From Bacteriovorax stolpii (lineage in GTDB: Bacteria; Bdellovibrionota; UBA1018): a stretch of 64,000 nt of DNA. Shown here one piece after another: positions 35,653-43,681 of the stretch (positions are counted from its first letter, which is position 1; the number at the start of each line of letters is the position of its first letter). The translations under genes and the position numbers were made by a program. The notes beneath the pieces are model-generated. The model saw only the letters and a program-made list of their open reading frames with translations. It was not told where the DNA came from and searched no databases. The DNA lies in assembly GCA_945860415.1 (NCBI GenBank), contig CAMAQA010000004.1:1-64000 (forward strand), given 5' to 3'.

Positions 35653-37041
35653 TTATCGCTGGAAAGGCACCAGTGGAGGGAGATTTCCCTGCGCCGGCAT
35701 CACTCCTGGAGCCTGCGGCTGCCCCGGCTGCTGTGGGACCTGAGGCTGGAGCACCGGCGGCGGTGCGAGGGCGGCAAGCCCCTTCAGCACTTCAGCCGAG
35801 GCAATCTGGAGCACGCGCTGCGGTTCGCGAGCAAGCGAGGCCTGAGCCTGCTGGCAGCGATTCATCGCGGACCTATCCTTTCCTCGGCTGCGTTGCGCCG
35901 AGTTGCAAGAATCCATCATTTCGCGCTGCAGTGCCTGAACGAAACCTTGGAACTCCGGCTGCGAGCTCACGACGCTCTGGATCTGTGCGGGATGGCCGCC
36001 AATCGGAATCATGCCGGCCTGCGCTAGAGTAGACGAGATCACCTGGGCGGCAACCACATTGCCCTTGAGCATCTCCACTTTGCCTTGAGCTGATTCCTGC
36101 CTGGTCTTCGAGAGGCTCGGCGACTCTGCGAGCTCCTGCATCACGGCAAGTGCGAGTTCGTTGGTTTCGACCGATCCAGGCGCTGCGCGCGAGAGTTTCT
36201 CGGCAAGGTCCATTCGCAGCTGGGCGATCGTATCCACTTGTTTCTGGTCACCGCCGGCATGGCGGCCGGACCAGGAGCTAAGCTCGCGATCGATTTCTGC
36301 GAGCTCCTCGGGCTTGGCCTTGGCGATGCGCTCGCGAACGCGCCTCAGGCGTTCCTGGGCGATATCCGTTCGAAGGGTTTCAGCATCGCTATCATCAATT
36401 CTACCGTGACGGACCAGGATGTTGAGTGCGGAAAGGGCCTCAAGCTCCTTCTGTTCGGTGCCTCGCGAGTTGCGGGCGACATCCTCGCACTGCTCGAGCT
36501 GCCGCTGGAAGTCCAGCTGTTCTTGCTTACGTTCCTGGCGGTCCTGGCTTGCCTTCGAAACAAATCGAATGGGCTGCGGAAAGGATTTCGAGTCCTTCCG
36601 TGGAGGATCGACCTCGGTATTCTCCCAGCCAATGCCCACTTCCAGATCCTTCCCTTCGGAGTCGATCACGGACTGTGGCAATTGCGAGAGTCGTGCGAAG
36701 ACCTTGTCGTTGCCGAAGCGCTCGTTCGGAAACTTCTTCTTCTGCTCGGACACGCAGCTCTTCAGGCTGCCCATGTCGCGGATGATGTAGTCTGCGCGTC
36801 CCTCCGTGCTGAGGTCCTTTCGAATCTCCAGCTCCTTGAGGCATTCACGATAAATGAATCCCTTGAGGGTGACCGTTCCCTGGGCTGCACTGACCTCGGC
36901 TCCAAAATCCGCGACCACGGACTTGATCTCCTCGTAGCTCAGGTCGTGCGGATCAGGAGTATCCGCCCTGCTCATCTGGGGCATCAGGATCAGGGCCGAA
37001 GCGGCAAACGACAAGGTCCACTGGTTCTTGAAAATCGACAT
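35653..37041 (-). CDS. exported coiled-coil protein of unknown function
   Basis: A 462-residue protein. The start at 37041 has AAGGAG 9 bases upstream and a signal peptide (NQWTLSFAASALILMPQMSRA). Residues about 25-60 (YEEIKSVVADFGAEVSAAQGTVTLKGFIYRECLKEL) look like a small folded domain. Residues 130-300 are rich in Gln, Glu, Arg (RQERKQEQLDFQRQLEQCED) and probably coiled coil. The last 30 residues are Pro/Gln repeats (VLQPQVPQQPGQPQAPG). It has four to five Cys residues, possibly disulfide bonded in the periplasm. Divergent from kdd. Not recognised. Confidence 0.7.
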   Translation of the reverse strand: MSIFKNQWTLSFAASALILMPQMSRADTPDPHDLSYEEIKSVVADFGAEVSAAQGTVTLKGFIYRECLKELEIRKDLSTEGRADYIIRDMGSLKSCVSEQKKKFPNERFGNDKVFARLSQLPQSVIDSEGKDLEVGIGWENTEVDPPRKDSKSFPQPIRFVSKASQDRQERKQEQLDFQRQLEQCEDVARNSRGTEQKELEALSALNILVRHGRIDDSDAETLRTDIAQERLRRVRERIAKAKPEELAEIDRELSSWSGRHAGGDQKQVDTIAQLRMDLAEKLSRAAPGSVETNELALAVMQELAESPSLSKTRQESAQGKVEMLKGNVVAAQVISSTLAQAGMIPIGGHPAQIQSVVSSQPEFQGFVQALQREMMDSCNSAQRSRGKDRSAMNRCQQAQASLAREPQRVLQIASAEVLKGLAALAPPPVLQPQVPQQPGQPQAPGVMPAQGNLPPLVPFQR

Positions 37042-37234
37042 GGTTTCGCTCTCCTTAAAAACTCTCTCCCTCGAGGTAGAGCAATCCGCGGGCCATTGTT
37101 TGTGCGGCGCAACAGGGGGTGGGTTTTTAATGAAAAACTGAAAAGAATCCGATACCTGAATCCGTGTCATACAGGACACAGCTTGCTTGAGCGCTCTTCG
37201 TCGTCGAGGGGCGTCCTGACAAGCGCGTGAGGTG

Positions 37235-37253
37235 CTGTCCATTTTTTCGACAG
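37235..37253. promoter_or_regulatory. inverted repeat CTGTCCA-N4-TTCGACAG (site B) before kdd
   Basis: CTGTCCATTTTTTCGACAG ends 14 bases before the kdd start and 4 bases before its GGAGG ribosome-binding site. It matches sites at 6699-6717 and 43611-43629. At this position a bound protein would block transcription or a hairpin could affect translation. The 226-base region 37042-37267 holds the divergent promoters of kdd and the exported-protein gene; I see no other clear element in it. Confidence 0.5.
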
Positions 37254-37267
37254 CGCGGAGGTGCAGC

Positions 37268-38308
37268 ATGTTTCGTCCAGCAGATCATCTGGGATTGCAG
37301 CGAGTGGTCGCGAGACCGCACGGAACACTCCCTCAGCAGGCATTCCGAGTGGATCCGTCTCTTCCGATTGCCGAAGACGAGCTTCTCGTCGAAGTGGAGA
37401 GCCTGAACATCGATTCAGCAAGCTTCCACCAGATCTCTGAGGCCTGCGAGGGCGACCTCACGAAGATCGAGGCGCACATTCTCGACCTCGTCCAGAAGCG
37501 GGGCAAGCATCACAATCCGGTGACAGGATCCGGGGGAATGTTCATCGGAACGGTCACCCAGGTGGGCCCTCAATTTCCGGTGCACGAAAAGCCGGTCGAA
37601 GTCGGTGATCGAATCGCCTCGCTGGTTTCTCTCTCGTTGACTCCCCTCGAGATTCGTCGAATCCGAAAGATCCATGCACAGGTGGATCGGGTCGACATCG
37701 AGGGACATGCCATCCTGTTTGGTTCGGGGCTCTTTGCCCGCCTTCCTTCCGATCTGCCCGAGACCGTGGCGCTTGCGGTACTCGACGTGGCCGGGGCTCC
37801 GGCGCAGACCGCCCAGCTCGTCAAAGATGGTGACACCGTTCTCGTGATCGGAGGCGGAGGCAAGTCGGGAGTGCTCTGTCTTTACGAAGCCAAAAGAAAG
37901 AGGGGGGTGAAGACGATCGCGGTCGACTATTCAGAAGCGGCGATCTCGCGCCTCAAGGGCCTTTCCTTTGTCGATGAAGTCATCCAGGGTGATGCGCGCA
38001 ATTCCGTGGAGATCATGGAGAAGATTTCCACGGTGACAGGGGGCCGGCTTGCGGATGTCGTGATCAATGTTGCCAACATTCCCGAAACGGAGATGTCCTG
38101 CATCCTTTCCTGCCGAAATAGGGGCATCGTCTACTTTTTCAGCATGGCCACCAGCTTTACTCGCGCAGCGCTCGGAGCCGAGGGCGTGGGCGCCGACGTG
38201 GACCTCAGGATCGGAAACGGATATACAGCAGGACACGCCGATCTATCGCTCAATATCCTTCGTGAAAGCGCGGAGCTGAAAACGCTCTTCACGGAAACGT
38301 ACCGCTGA
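37268..38308 (+). CDS. kdd: L-erythro-3,5-diaminohexanoate dehydrogenase
   Basis: A 346-residue NAD-dependent dehydrogenase of the Kdd family (zinc-alcohol-dehydrogenase-like fold). It deaminates 3,5-diaminohexanoate to 5-amino-3-oxohexanoate in the lysine-fermentation pathway. Visible are the N-terminal HLGLQRVVARPHGTLPQQA, the family stretch NPVTGSGGMFIGTV, and the nucleotide-binding VLVIGGGGKSGVL. ATG 37268 follows GGAGG at 37257-37261. kamD and kamE, which make its substrate, follow immediately. Kce and Kal, the next enzymes, are not in the window. Confidence 0.9.
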   Translation: MFRPADHLGLQRVVARPHGTLPQQAFRVDPSLPIAEDELLVEVESLNIDSASFHQISEACEGDLTKIEAHILDLVQKRGKHHNPVTGSGGMFIGTVTQVGPQFPVHEKPVEVGDRIASLVSLSLTPLEIRRIRKIHAQVDRVDIEGHAILFGSGLFARLPSDLPETVALAVLDVAGAPAQTAQLVKDGDTVLVIGGGGKSGVLCLYEAKRKRGVKTIAVDYSEAAISRLKGLSFVDEVIQGDARNSVEIMEKISTVTGGRLADVVINVANIPETEMSCILSCRNRGIVYFFSMATSFTRAALGAEGVGADVDLRIGNGYTAGHADLSLNILRESAELKTLFTETYR

Positions 38309-38322
38309 TCAGGAGTATCGCC

Positions 38323-39888
38323 ATGGCCCATTTGAATCTAGATCCCGGCAAGATTCGTCACTGCCGCGAACTTGCCCGGAAGATTTCCGCTCCGGTGGAA
38401 TCCCTGATCGACAGCCACACCACGATTGCGATCGAGCGGGCCACGCTCCGCCTGCTCGGAGTCGACGGCGCCGTGAGCCAGGCCAATCAGGTTGTTCCGG
38501 AAGTAAACGTCATCATCCAGGACCTTCAGAAGTCCGGTGGGCTCGAGCACGGCATTCTCCGCTGGTTCGTCAATGGGATGATCCAGACGAAGATGACCGC
38601 AACGGAACTTGCCACCCAGGTTGCCAAACGCAAGATCAAGCTCCGCGATCTGCCGCAGGCACCACTTGAGGAGGTCCGCGCGAAGGCGCATGAACTTTGC
38701 CGTGATGCGGTCGAGAGGCTCGTCGAGGCCCGTGAACAGCGCGACGCGCTTCGTGCCGATCTGAACGACCCGTTTGATCCGACTGGGCGGAATGGCCCGC
38801 TTTTGTATGTGATCGTGGCCACCGGAAACATCTATGAAGACGTGATCCAGGCGCAGGCGGCCGCCCAGGCTGGTGCGGACGCGATTGCCGTCATTCGAAG
38901 CACGGCACAGTCGCTTCTGGATTACGTTCCGCACGGCGCAACTACGGAAGGCTTCGGCGGAACCTACGCCACCCAGGAAAACTTCCGCATCATGCGCCAG
39001 GCGCTCGATGAGGAGGGCCGCAAGCTCGGCCGCTACATCCGGCTGACGAACTACTGCTCGGGCCTGTGCATGCCGGAAATCGCAGCCCTCGGAGCCATGG
39101 AGCGGCTCGACTTCCTGCTTAATGATGCGATGTACGGAATCCTGTTCCGCGACATCAACCTGAAGCGCACGCTCATCGACCAGCATTTTTCTCGTCGGAT
39201 CATCGCGCTCTCTCGCATCGTGATCCACACGGGCGAGGACAATTACCTGACCACCGCCGATGCGATCGAGAACGGCCACCAGGTACTGGCATCCCAATTC
39301 ATCAATGAGCGCTTTGCTCTTCATGCGCACATGACCGAAGACCTGATGGGGCTGGGCCATGCGCAGGAGATGGACCCGGCCCACCCGAACGTCTTTCTGC
39401 TGGAGATTGCGCGAGCGCAGATGACCCGCGACATCTTTCCGTCCTCACCGATCAAGTTCATGCCGCCGACGCGCCACAAATGCGGCGACATCTTCTACAG
39501 CCACCTCATGGACGCGATGTTCAATTTCGTGGGTGTACTGACGGGGCAGACGATCCAGCTTCTCGGAATGGCCACCGAAGCGATGCACACTCCGCTTCTC
39601 CAGGATCGCTGGATGAGCATCAAGAATGCCAAGTACATCTTCAATGGCGCCAAGGACCTCGGACGCGAGATCACCTACAAGCGCGATGGCATGATCGAGA
39701 AGTGGGCCGAGAAGGTCCTCGACGAAACCGTCGCCCACCTCGAGATGATCCATCACAAGGGGCTGTTCAGGGCGATCGAGGAGCGGGCGTTTGCCGAAGT
39801 CAGTCGTCGCGAGGACGGCGGAAAGGGCCATGACGGCGTCATGCTCCGCGCTCCGGATTACCTGAACCCCTTCTTTGAACTGCTCTGA
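38323..39888 (+). CDS. kamD: lysine 5,6-aminomutase alpha subunit
   Basis: A 521-residue large subunit of the adenosylcobalamin- and PLP-dependent aminomutase that moves the terminal amino group of D-lysine or beta-lysine from C6 to C5. The start LDPGKIRHCRELARKISAPVESLIDSHTTIAIERATLRLLGVDG and the stretch RLTNYCSGLCMPEIAALGAMERLDFLLNDAMYGILFRDIN are characteristic of KamD. It provides the TIM-barrel active site. Length is the family norm (about 516). kamE follows 10 bases after its stop. Confidence 0.94.
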   Translation: MAHLNLDPGKIRHCRELARKISAPVESLIDSHTTIAIERATLRLLGVDGAVSQANQVVPEVNVIIQDLQKSGGLEHGILRWFVNGMIQTKMTATELATQVAKRKIKLRDLPQAPLEEVRAKAHELCRDAVERLVEAREQRDALRADLNDPFDPTGRNGPLLYVIVATGNIYEDVIQAQAAAQAGADAIAVIRSTAQSLLDYVPHGATTEGFGGTYATQENFRIMRQALDEEGRKLGRYIRLTNYCSGLCMPEIAALGAMERLDFLLNDAMYGILFRDINLKRTLIDQHFSRRIIALSRIVIHTGEDNYLTTADAIENGHQVLASQFINERFALHAHMTEDLMGLGHAQEMDPAHPNVFLLEIARAQMTRDIFPSSPIKFMPPTRHKCGDIFYSHLMDAMFNFVGVLTGQTIQLLGMATEAMHTPLLQDRWMSIKNAKYIFNGAKDLGREITYKRDGMIEKWAEKVLDETVAHLEMIHHKGLFRAIEERAFAEVSRREDGGKGHDGVMLRAPDYLNPFFELL

Positions 39889-39898
39889 GGAAATGACC

Positions 39899-40831
39899 AT
39901 GTCGCAAAATACCGCGCAGGTGAACCTGAAGAAGCTCAAGCCTTACGGCGACATCATGAACGATGGAACCGTGCAGCTCTGCTTCACGCTTCCGGTCGAG
40001 CCGAGCCCCGAGGCTCGCGAGGCCGCCATCCAGCTCTGTGAGAAGATGGGGTACGACCAGATCAAGGTCGCAACGATGGAGAAGGCCGCAAACGGGTTCT
40101 CGCTGTTCGTGATTTACGGCAATCTCAAGCACACGGTCGATTTCACGCAGATCCACGTCGTGAAGGTCGATGCGCAGAAGCGTTCGCGCGAAGAGATCGA
40201 CGAGCTCATCAAGACCAGGATCGGCCGCAAGCTGGTGGTCATCGGTGCGTGCACCGGATTCGACGCTCACACCGTGGGCATCGACGCGATCATGAACATG
40301 AAGGGTTTCGCCGGCGATTACGGCCTCGAGCGCTATCAGTGGCTGGATGCGCGCAATCTCGGCGCGCAAGTCCTGAATGATGAGCTCTTGAAGCGAGCCG
40401 TGGCGGAAAACGCAGATGCAGTGCTCGTTTCGAAGGTCGTCACCCAGCATAATATCCACATGCGGGACATGAAGGACCTCATGAACCGCGCCCGACAGAT
40501 GGGCCTGATGGAACGGATGATCTTTGTTTCAGGTGGCCCGCGCGTGACCCATCCGCTGGCGCTTGAGTGCGGCTTTGATGCGGGATTTGGCGTTGGCACG
40601 AGGCCGTCGGACGTGGCTTCGTACATCGTCGAGGAATTCCTGCGGCGTCGTGATCTGGCGCTTTTGGACGAAGGGGCAGGTACTGCGCCGGCCGCTGCCA
40701 CGGTTTCGGTTCCTGCGCCCGTGAAAAGGTCAAAGCTTGCAAAGTCTCCGATCAAGAAGGCGGCTTCACGCCTGGTCGGAAAATCCAGAATTGCAAAACG
40801 CCCCAAGACTCGGGCAAGCTCGAAGCGATGA
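39899..40831 (+). CDS. kamE: lysine 5,6-aminomutase beta subunit with basic C-terminal tail
   Basis: The 310-residue B12- and PLP-binding subunit. The cobalamin motif DxHxxG reads DAHTVG (His 124), and Lys 135, 11 residues later, corresponds to the PLP-linked Lys 144 of the clostridial enzyme, so cofactor binding is intact. The second Rossmann signature is FVSGGPRVTHPLALECGFDAGFGVGTRPSDV. Residues about 262-310 form an extra tail; in 275-310, 15 of 36 residues are Lys or Arg (KRSKLAKSPIKKAA). This tail is not part of the known fold. ATG 39899 has GAGG 8 bases upstream. The stop overlaps the next gene's ATG. Confidence 0.93.
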   Translation: MSQNTAQVNLKKLKPYGDIMNDGTVQLCFTLPVEPSPEAREAAIQLCEKMGYDQIKVATMEKAANGFSLFVIYGNLKHTVDFTQIHVVKVDAQKRSREEIDELIKTRIGRKLVVIGACTGFDAHTVGIDAIMNMKGFAGDYGLERYQWLDARNLGAQVLNDELLKRAVAENADAVLVSKVVTQHNIHMRDMKDLMNRARQMGLMERMIFVSGGPRVTHPLALECGFDAGFGVGTRPSDVASYIVEEFLRRRDLALLDEGAGTAPAAATVSVPAPVKRSKLAKSPIKKAASRLVGKSRIAKRPKTRASSKR

Positions 40832-41769
40832 AGAAAAAGCGTACGGCGAAGGCAAAGACTCGACGTGCTCCTGTTGCTGCGCCTGCAGTGAATGGCAGGC
40901 TCTCGGCCACCCTGGTCGGACGCGACGATGAGCTCGAGAAGATCCGCGCCTGCGTGCTGGCGCGACGCAACCTTCTTCTGGAGGGGCCGGTCGGAGTCGG
41001 CAAAACTCACCTGGCCCTCTCTGTGACGCGCGAGCTCGATCGCCCCGTGTTCCGCATCGACGGTGACAGTCGCTACTCCGAGCAGAAGCTGTCCGGCTGG
41101 TTTGATCCCCCTCAGGTTCTCAAACATGGATACTCCGCCAGGAGCTTCGTCTCGGGGCCGCTTGTCGAGGCGATGCGCGCCGGTGGCGTGCTATTCATCA
41201 ATGAACTGAATCGCCTTCCAGAAGGCGTGCAGAACATCCTGCTTCCGGCGATTGATGAGCGCATGGTCATTGTGCCGCGGCTCGGAGAGATCCGCGCAAG
41301 CGATGGATTTTGTGTCATCGCCACTCAAAACCCGAAGGAATTCGTCGCAACCTCCCATTTGAGCGAGGCAATCCTCGATCGTTTTGAGCTCGTCGTGCTC
41401 GATTACCAGACCGAGGCGGAGGAGTTCGAGATTGTCTCTGCCGTCACCGCCGATGAGCGGATGGGGTTTGCGGCAGTCAAGCTGGCTCGACTGACGCGCT
41501 CACACCCGAGGGTTCGTCGTGGAGCTTCGGTTCGAGCCGCCCAGGCGATTGCCGAAATCGCGGATGCCATCCTGCGGAATGGCGAGCGCAGTTTTGCAGA
41601 GGCCTTTCTTTGGGCTGCGCTGCTCGCATTGCCGACCCGAATCGAAATCGAGCGCGATGCCGAGTCTTCCGGGACGCTCCACGCTGAGATCCGTGCCCTG
41701 GTGGAAGGCTGGGTTGCAGAGGTGCTTGCTGCCCTGGGTGAGGAGTCGGGCCTAAAAAAAAAGGCCTGA
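40828..41769 (+). CDS. MoxR-type AAA+ ATPase coupled to kamE
   Basis: A 313-residue AAA+ ATPase of the MoxR/CbbQ/NorQ clade. Walker A GPVGVGKT (53-60), Walker B-like VLFINELNR (121-129, with Asn in place of the usual Asp before Glu), the MoxR insert AIDERMVIVPRLGEIRA, sensor-1 ATQN (165-168) and Arg finger DRFE (184-187) are seen. The first 20 residues are very basic (KKKRTAKAKTRR), echoing the KamE tail. It overlaps kamE by ATGA. Its last codons CTA AAA AAA AAG form a dnaX-like slippery site leading into the VWA gene. Likely a remodelling motor for the aminomutase (inference). Confidence 0.88.
   Translation: MKKKRTAKAKTRRAPVAAPAVNGRLSATLVGRDDELEKIRACVLARRNLLLEGPVGVGKTHLALSVTRELDRPVFRIDGDSRYSEQKLSGWFDPPQVLKHGYSARSFVSGPLVEAMRAGGVLFINELNRLPEGVQNILLPAIDERMVIVPRLGEIRASDGFCVIATQNPKEFVATSHLSEAILDRFELVVLDYQTEAEEFEIVSAVTADERMGFAAVKLARLTRSHPRVRRGASVRAAQAIAEIADAILRNGERSFAEAFLWAALLALPTRIEIERDAESSGTLHAEIRALVEGWVAEVLAALGEESGLKKKA
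41741..41763 (+). other. candidate dnaX-type programmed -1 frameshift site
   Basis: A run of nine A (41754-41762) then G contains the heptamer A AAA AAG at 41757-41763 in the correct phase for -1 slippage (zero frame AAA AAG becomes AAA AAA). An SD-like AGGAG (41741-41745) lies 11 bases upstream, as in E. coli dnaX. A GC stem GGGCC (41778-41782) / GGCCC (41796-41800) follows. The -1 frame is open from 41742 through the whole VWA gene to 42758. Shifting would give a 643-residue AAA+-VWA fusion; no shift gives the 313-residue ATPase. Confidence 0.6.
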
Positions 41770-41852
41770 CTGAACCTGGGCCCGCCGAGAGCACTGGCCC
41801 GACGCGCAGCAGATTCGAGAGCATCTTTAAAAACCAGAAGTCGGAACAGAAA

Positions 41853-42758
41853 ATGGACTTTCTGCCCCCCGAGCATTTTGGCGAGACCCTCGATTTTGCT
41901 GAAGATGAGTGGCTCGAGCTCTCGAGCGCCAGCTCGTGGGACGTCGCTACCCGTTATCACGATTTCAAGAGCAAGCCATCGATGCAGAAGCTGGGGCATC
42001 ACCTGCGGTCGATCTCGGCGCAGGCGATTCTGGAGCGTGCCCAGGAGGTCCTCGGAAGCGTGGTTCATCCGAGCGAGAAGCGCCGATCCTCCTCCGACGC
42101 CGTGCCCGCGATGGCAGACTCGGTCGAGCTCGACATCGAGGAGACGCTCGAGGCTTCGCCGATGCTTCCGCGCCAGGGCTGGGCGGATGCCTCGGATTTA
42201 TGGATGGAGTATTCGGTTCGTCGCCCGCAGCCGCTCGTTCTGGCGGTCGACACAAGCCTCTCCATGACGGGTGAGAAGCTTGCCCTGACCGCAGTAGCCC
42301 TGTCTGTGGTGCTTCTTCAGTTTCCAGACGATCCGATCGGCATCGTGGCATTCGAGAATCAGGCCCGCCAGCTGAAGGATCCTTTTGAAAAACTGGGAGT
42401 ATTTGAGCTTGTCGAGCGCTTTCTGGACGTGCCTGCGCAGGGGTACACGCATCTGGAGTCCGGAGTGAAGATGGCCCTGTCGCTTTGTCGAAGGATTGAA
42501 TCACAGAGTCGAGGGCGCCCACCGGCCACGCTCCTGCTTACTGATGGCAAATATACTGCCGGCCGCGATCCTGCTTATCTCGCCTCGCGTTTTCACCAGC
42601 TGTCCGTGCTCAAGATGGGTGACGAGCGATCGAGCAAGGCGCTCTGCCGCGAAATGGCCCACAGAGGCAAGGGGGTTCTTCAGGAGGTCCGGAGACTCGA
42701 GGTGCTTCCTGCGGTCATGTATTCGGTCGTGAAGGACCTGCTTCGCGGCCGAAAATAA
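41853..42758 (+). CDS. VWA-domain protein, possibly made as an AAA+-VWA frameshift fusion
   Basis: A 301-residue protein if started at ATG 41853. Residues 125-295 form a von Willebrand A domain with a complete MIDAS: DTSLS (133-137), Thr 199 in GYTHLESG, and Asp 231 in LLLTDGKYT. The N-terminal 110 residues are acidic helical sequence. The frame is open 111 bases upstream of the ATG with coding-like codons (TEPGPAESTGPTRSRFESIF) but has no start codon other than CTG, so translation by frameshift from the ATPase is plausible. AAA+/VWA pairs such as CbbQ/CbbO, NorQ/NorD and ChlI/ChlD remodel or insert metal into partner enzymes. Confidence 0.85.
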   Translation: MDFLPPEHFGETLDFAEDEWLELSSASSWDVATRYHDFKSKPSMQKLGHHLRSISAQAILERAQEVLGSVVHPSEKRRSSSDAVPAMADSVELDIEETLEASPMLPRQGWADASDLWMEYSVRRPQPLVLAVDTSLSMTGEKLALTAVALSVVLLQFPDDPIGIVAFENQARQLKDPFEKLGVFELVERFLDVPAQGYTHLESGVKMALSLCRRIESQSRGRPPATLLLTDGKYTAGRDPAYLASRFHQLSVLKMGDERSSKALCREMAHRGKGVLQEVRRLEVLPAVMYSVVKDLLRGRK

Positions 42759-42783
42759 CGTGTTTTTTGGTTGAGGATGGCCG

Positions 42784-43026
42784 GTGATGGGTTATCGTTC
42801 GATCGCTATGCGTGATGATTACAAAATGCAGGGAAAAACCGTGAAACTATCCATCGAAGTCGAGGAGAGCGTTGCAGCGACTCTCGCCGAAATGGAGAAG
42901 TTCTCGAAACACACTCAGTCGGAGCTGGCCAATACGGCTCTGAAGCGTTTCATTGCCCACCACAAGGACTTCCTGCCTTCCGGATTCAACGCGAAGGTGC
43001 GGGCTGAAGCACAACGTGAACGCTGA
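42784..43026 (+). CDS. small ribbon-helix-helix-like protein
   Basis: About 80 residues. The core KTVKLSIEVEESVAATLAEMEKFSKHTQSELANTALKRFIAHH has the beta-strand/helix/helix pattern of CopG/MetJ-type ribbon-helix-helix DNA-binding dimers. GAGGA (42772-42776) serves the overlapping GTG 42784 and ATG 42787. It lies 25 bases after the VWA gene on the same strand and may be co-transcribed, making it a candidate regulator of the lysine genes; no toxin gene accompanies it. The 3' end overlaps the convergent lipoprotein gene by 41 bases. Confidence 0.65.
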   Translation: MMGYRSIAMRDDYKMQGKTVKLSIEVEESVAATLAEMEKFSKHTQSELANTALKRFIAHHKDFLPSGFNAKVRAEAQRER

Positions 43027-43513
43027 CCAGCGCATCTGGCAGCGCGGGTGATTCGCCCGGCTTCTTTCCATAAAACGAGCGGATCTCCAGGGTGTTGGGT
43101 CGCGCCGGATCCCATGAAAACGACCACGTCTCTTCGGCAAGGGCGCGCTCCAGCTCTTCCGACTCCATGTCGACGCGCAACAGGATTCTCGCCCGGTCAG
43201 CTGGCCTGTGTGGAGACTCGCCCGGGAGGTCAATGGCTGCGATGCCTTCCGTCCTGAGCCTTTCGAGATACTGACTGGAGAGTCGAACCACCATGGCCGT
43301 GGAGTGAACGTCCAAGGCAGTATTGAGATCCTCTTCTGAGTGGATCCATCTCGCCTCGATGACGGTCGGCTCAGGAGACTCCTCCTGTTTCGGGGCGATT
43401 TGGGTTCCGACTCCGGGGCGCAGCGTACTTTTGTGGACGCTGGGAGAGATCGGCGTGCACCCCCCGATGGCGAGAGATAGGACGAGTGCGCCGACATGGA
43501 TCCGTAACTTCAT
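42986..43513 (-). CDS. lipoprotein of unknown function
   Basis: About 175 residues from ATG 43513, with a signal peptide and lipobox (VGALVLSLAIGGC, Cys about 19). The mature part is mixed alpha/beta (TVIEARWIHSEEDLNTALDVHSTAMVVRLSSQYLERLR; RILLRVDMESEELERALAEETWSFSWD) with no recognised family. It would be anchored to an envelope membrane. A second ATG at 43525 is 4 codons upstream. Site C of the CTGTCCA palindrome set is about 100 bases upstream. Confidence 0.65.
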   Translation of the reverse strand: MKLRIHVGALVLSLAIGGCTPISPSVHKSTLRPGVGTQIAPKQEESPEPTVIEARWIHSEEDLNTALDVHSTAMVVRLSSQYLERLRTEGIAAIDLPGESPHRPADRARILLRVDMESEELERALAEETWSFSWDPARPNTLEIRSFYGKKPGESPALPDALVSVHVVLQPAPSR

Positions 43514-43605
43514 GACCAGCTGCAATCCAAGCCCTGTGCCATTTTCAGTGGCTGCAAGTGCCCGATATTCAGCCTGTTTTTTGGTCGTTTATGGACCTCG
43601 TGGAC

Positions 43606-43634
43606 GCGGACTGTCCAATCCTTCGACAGTCCGC
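43606..43634. promoter_or_regulatory. 10-bp stem containing palindrome site C
   Basis: GCGGACTGTC (43606-43615) and GACAGTCCGC (43625-43634) are perfect complements around a 9-base loop. The core CTGTCCAATCCTTCGACAG (43611-43629) matches sites A and B, including bases that do not pair. It lies between the Fe-S oxidoreductase stop and the lipoprotein start. There is no T run on either side, so a simple terminator is less likely than an operator. Confidence 0.45.
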
Positions 43635-43681
43635 TCAATCCTGGTCAGCTTCTTGGCCCGTCCCATGGAACGAAGGCCGCT

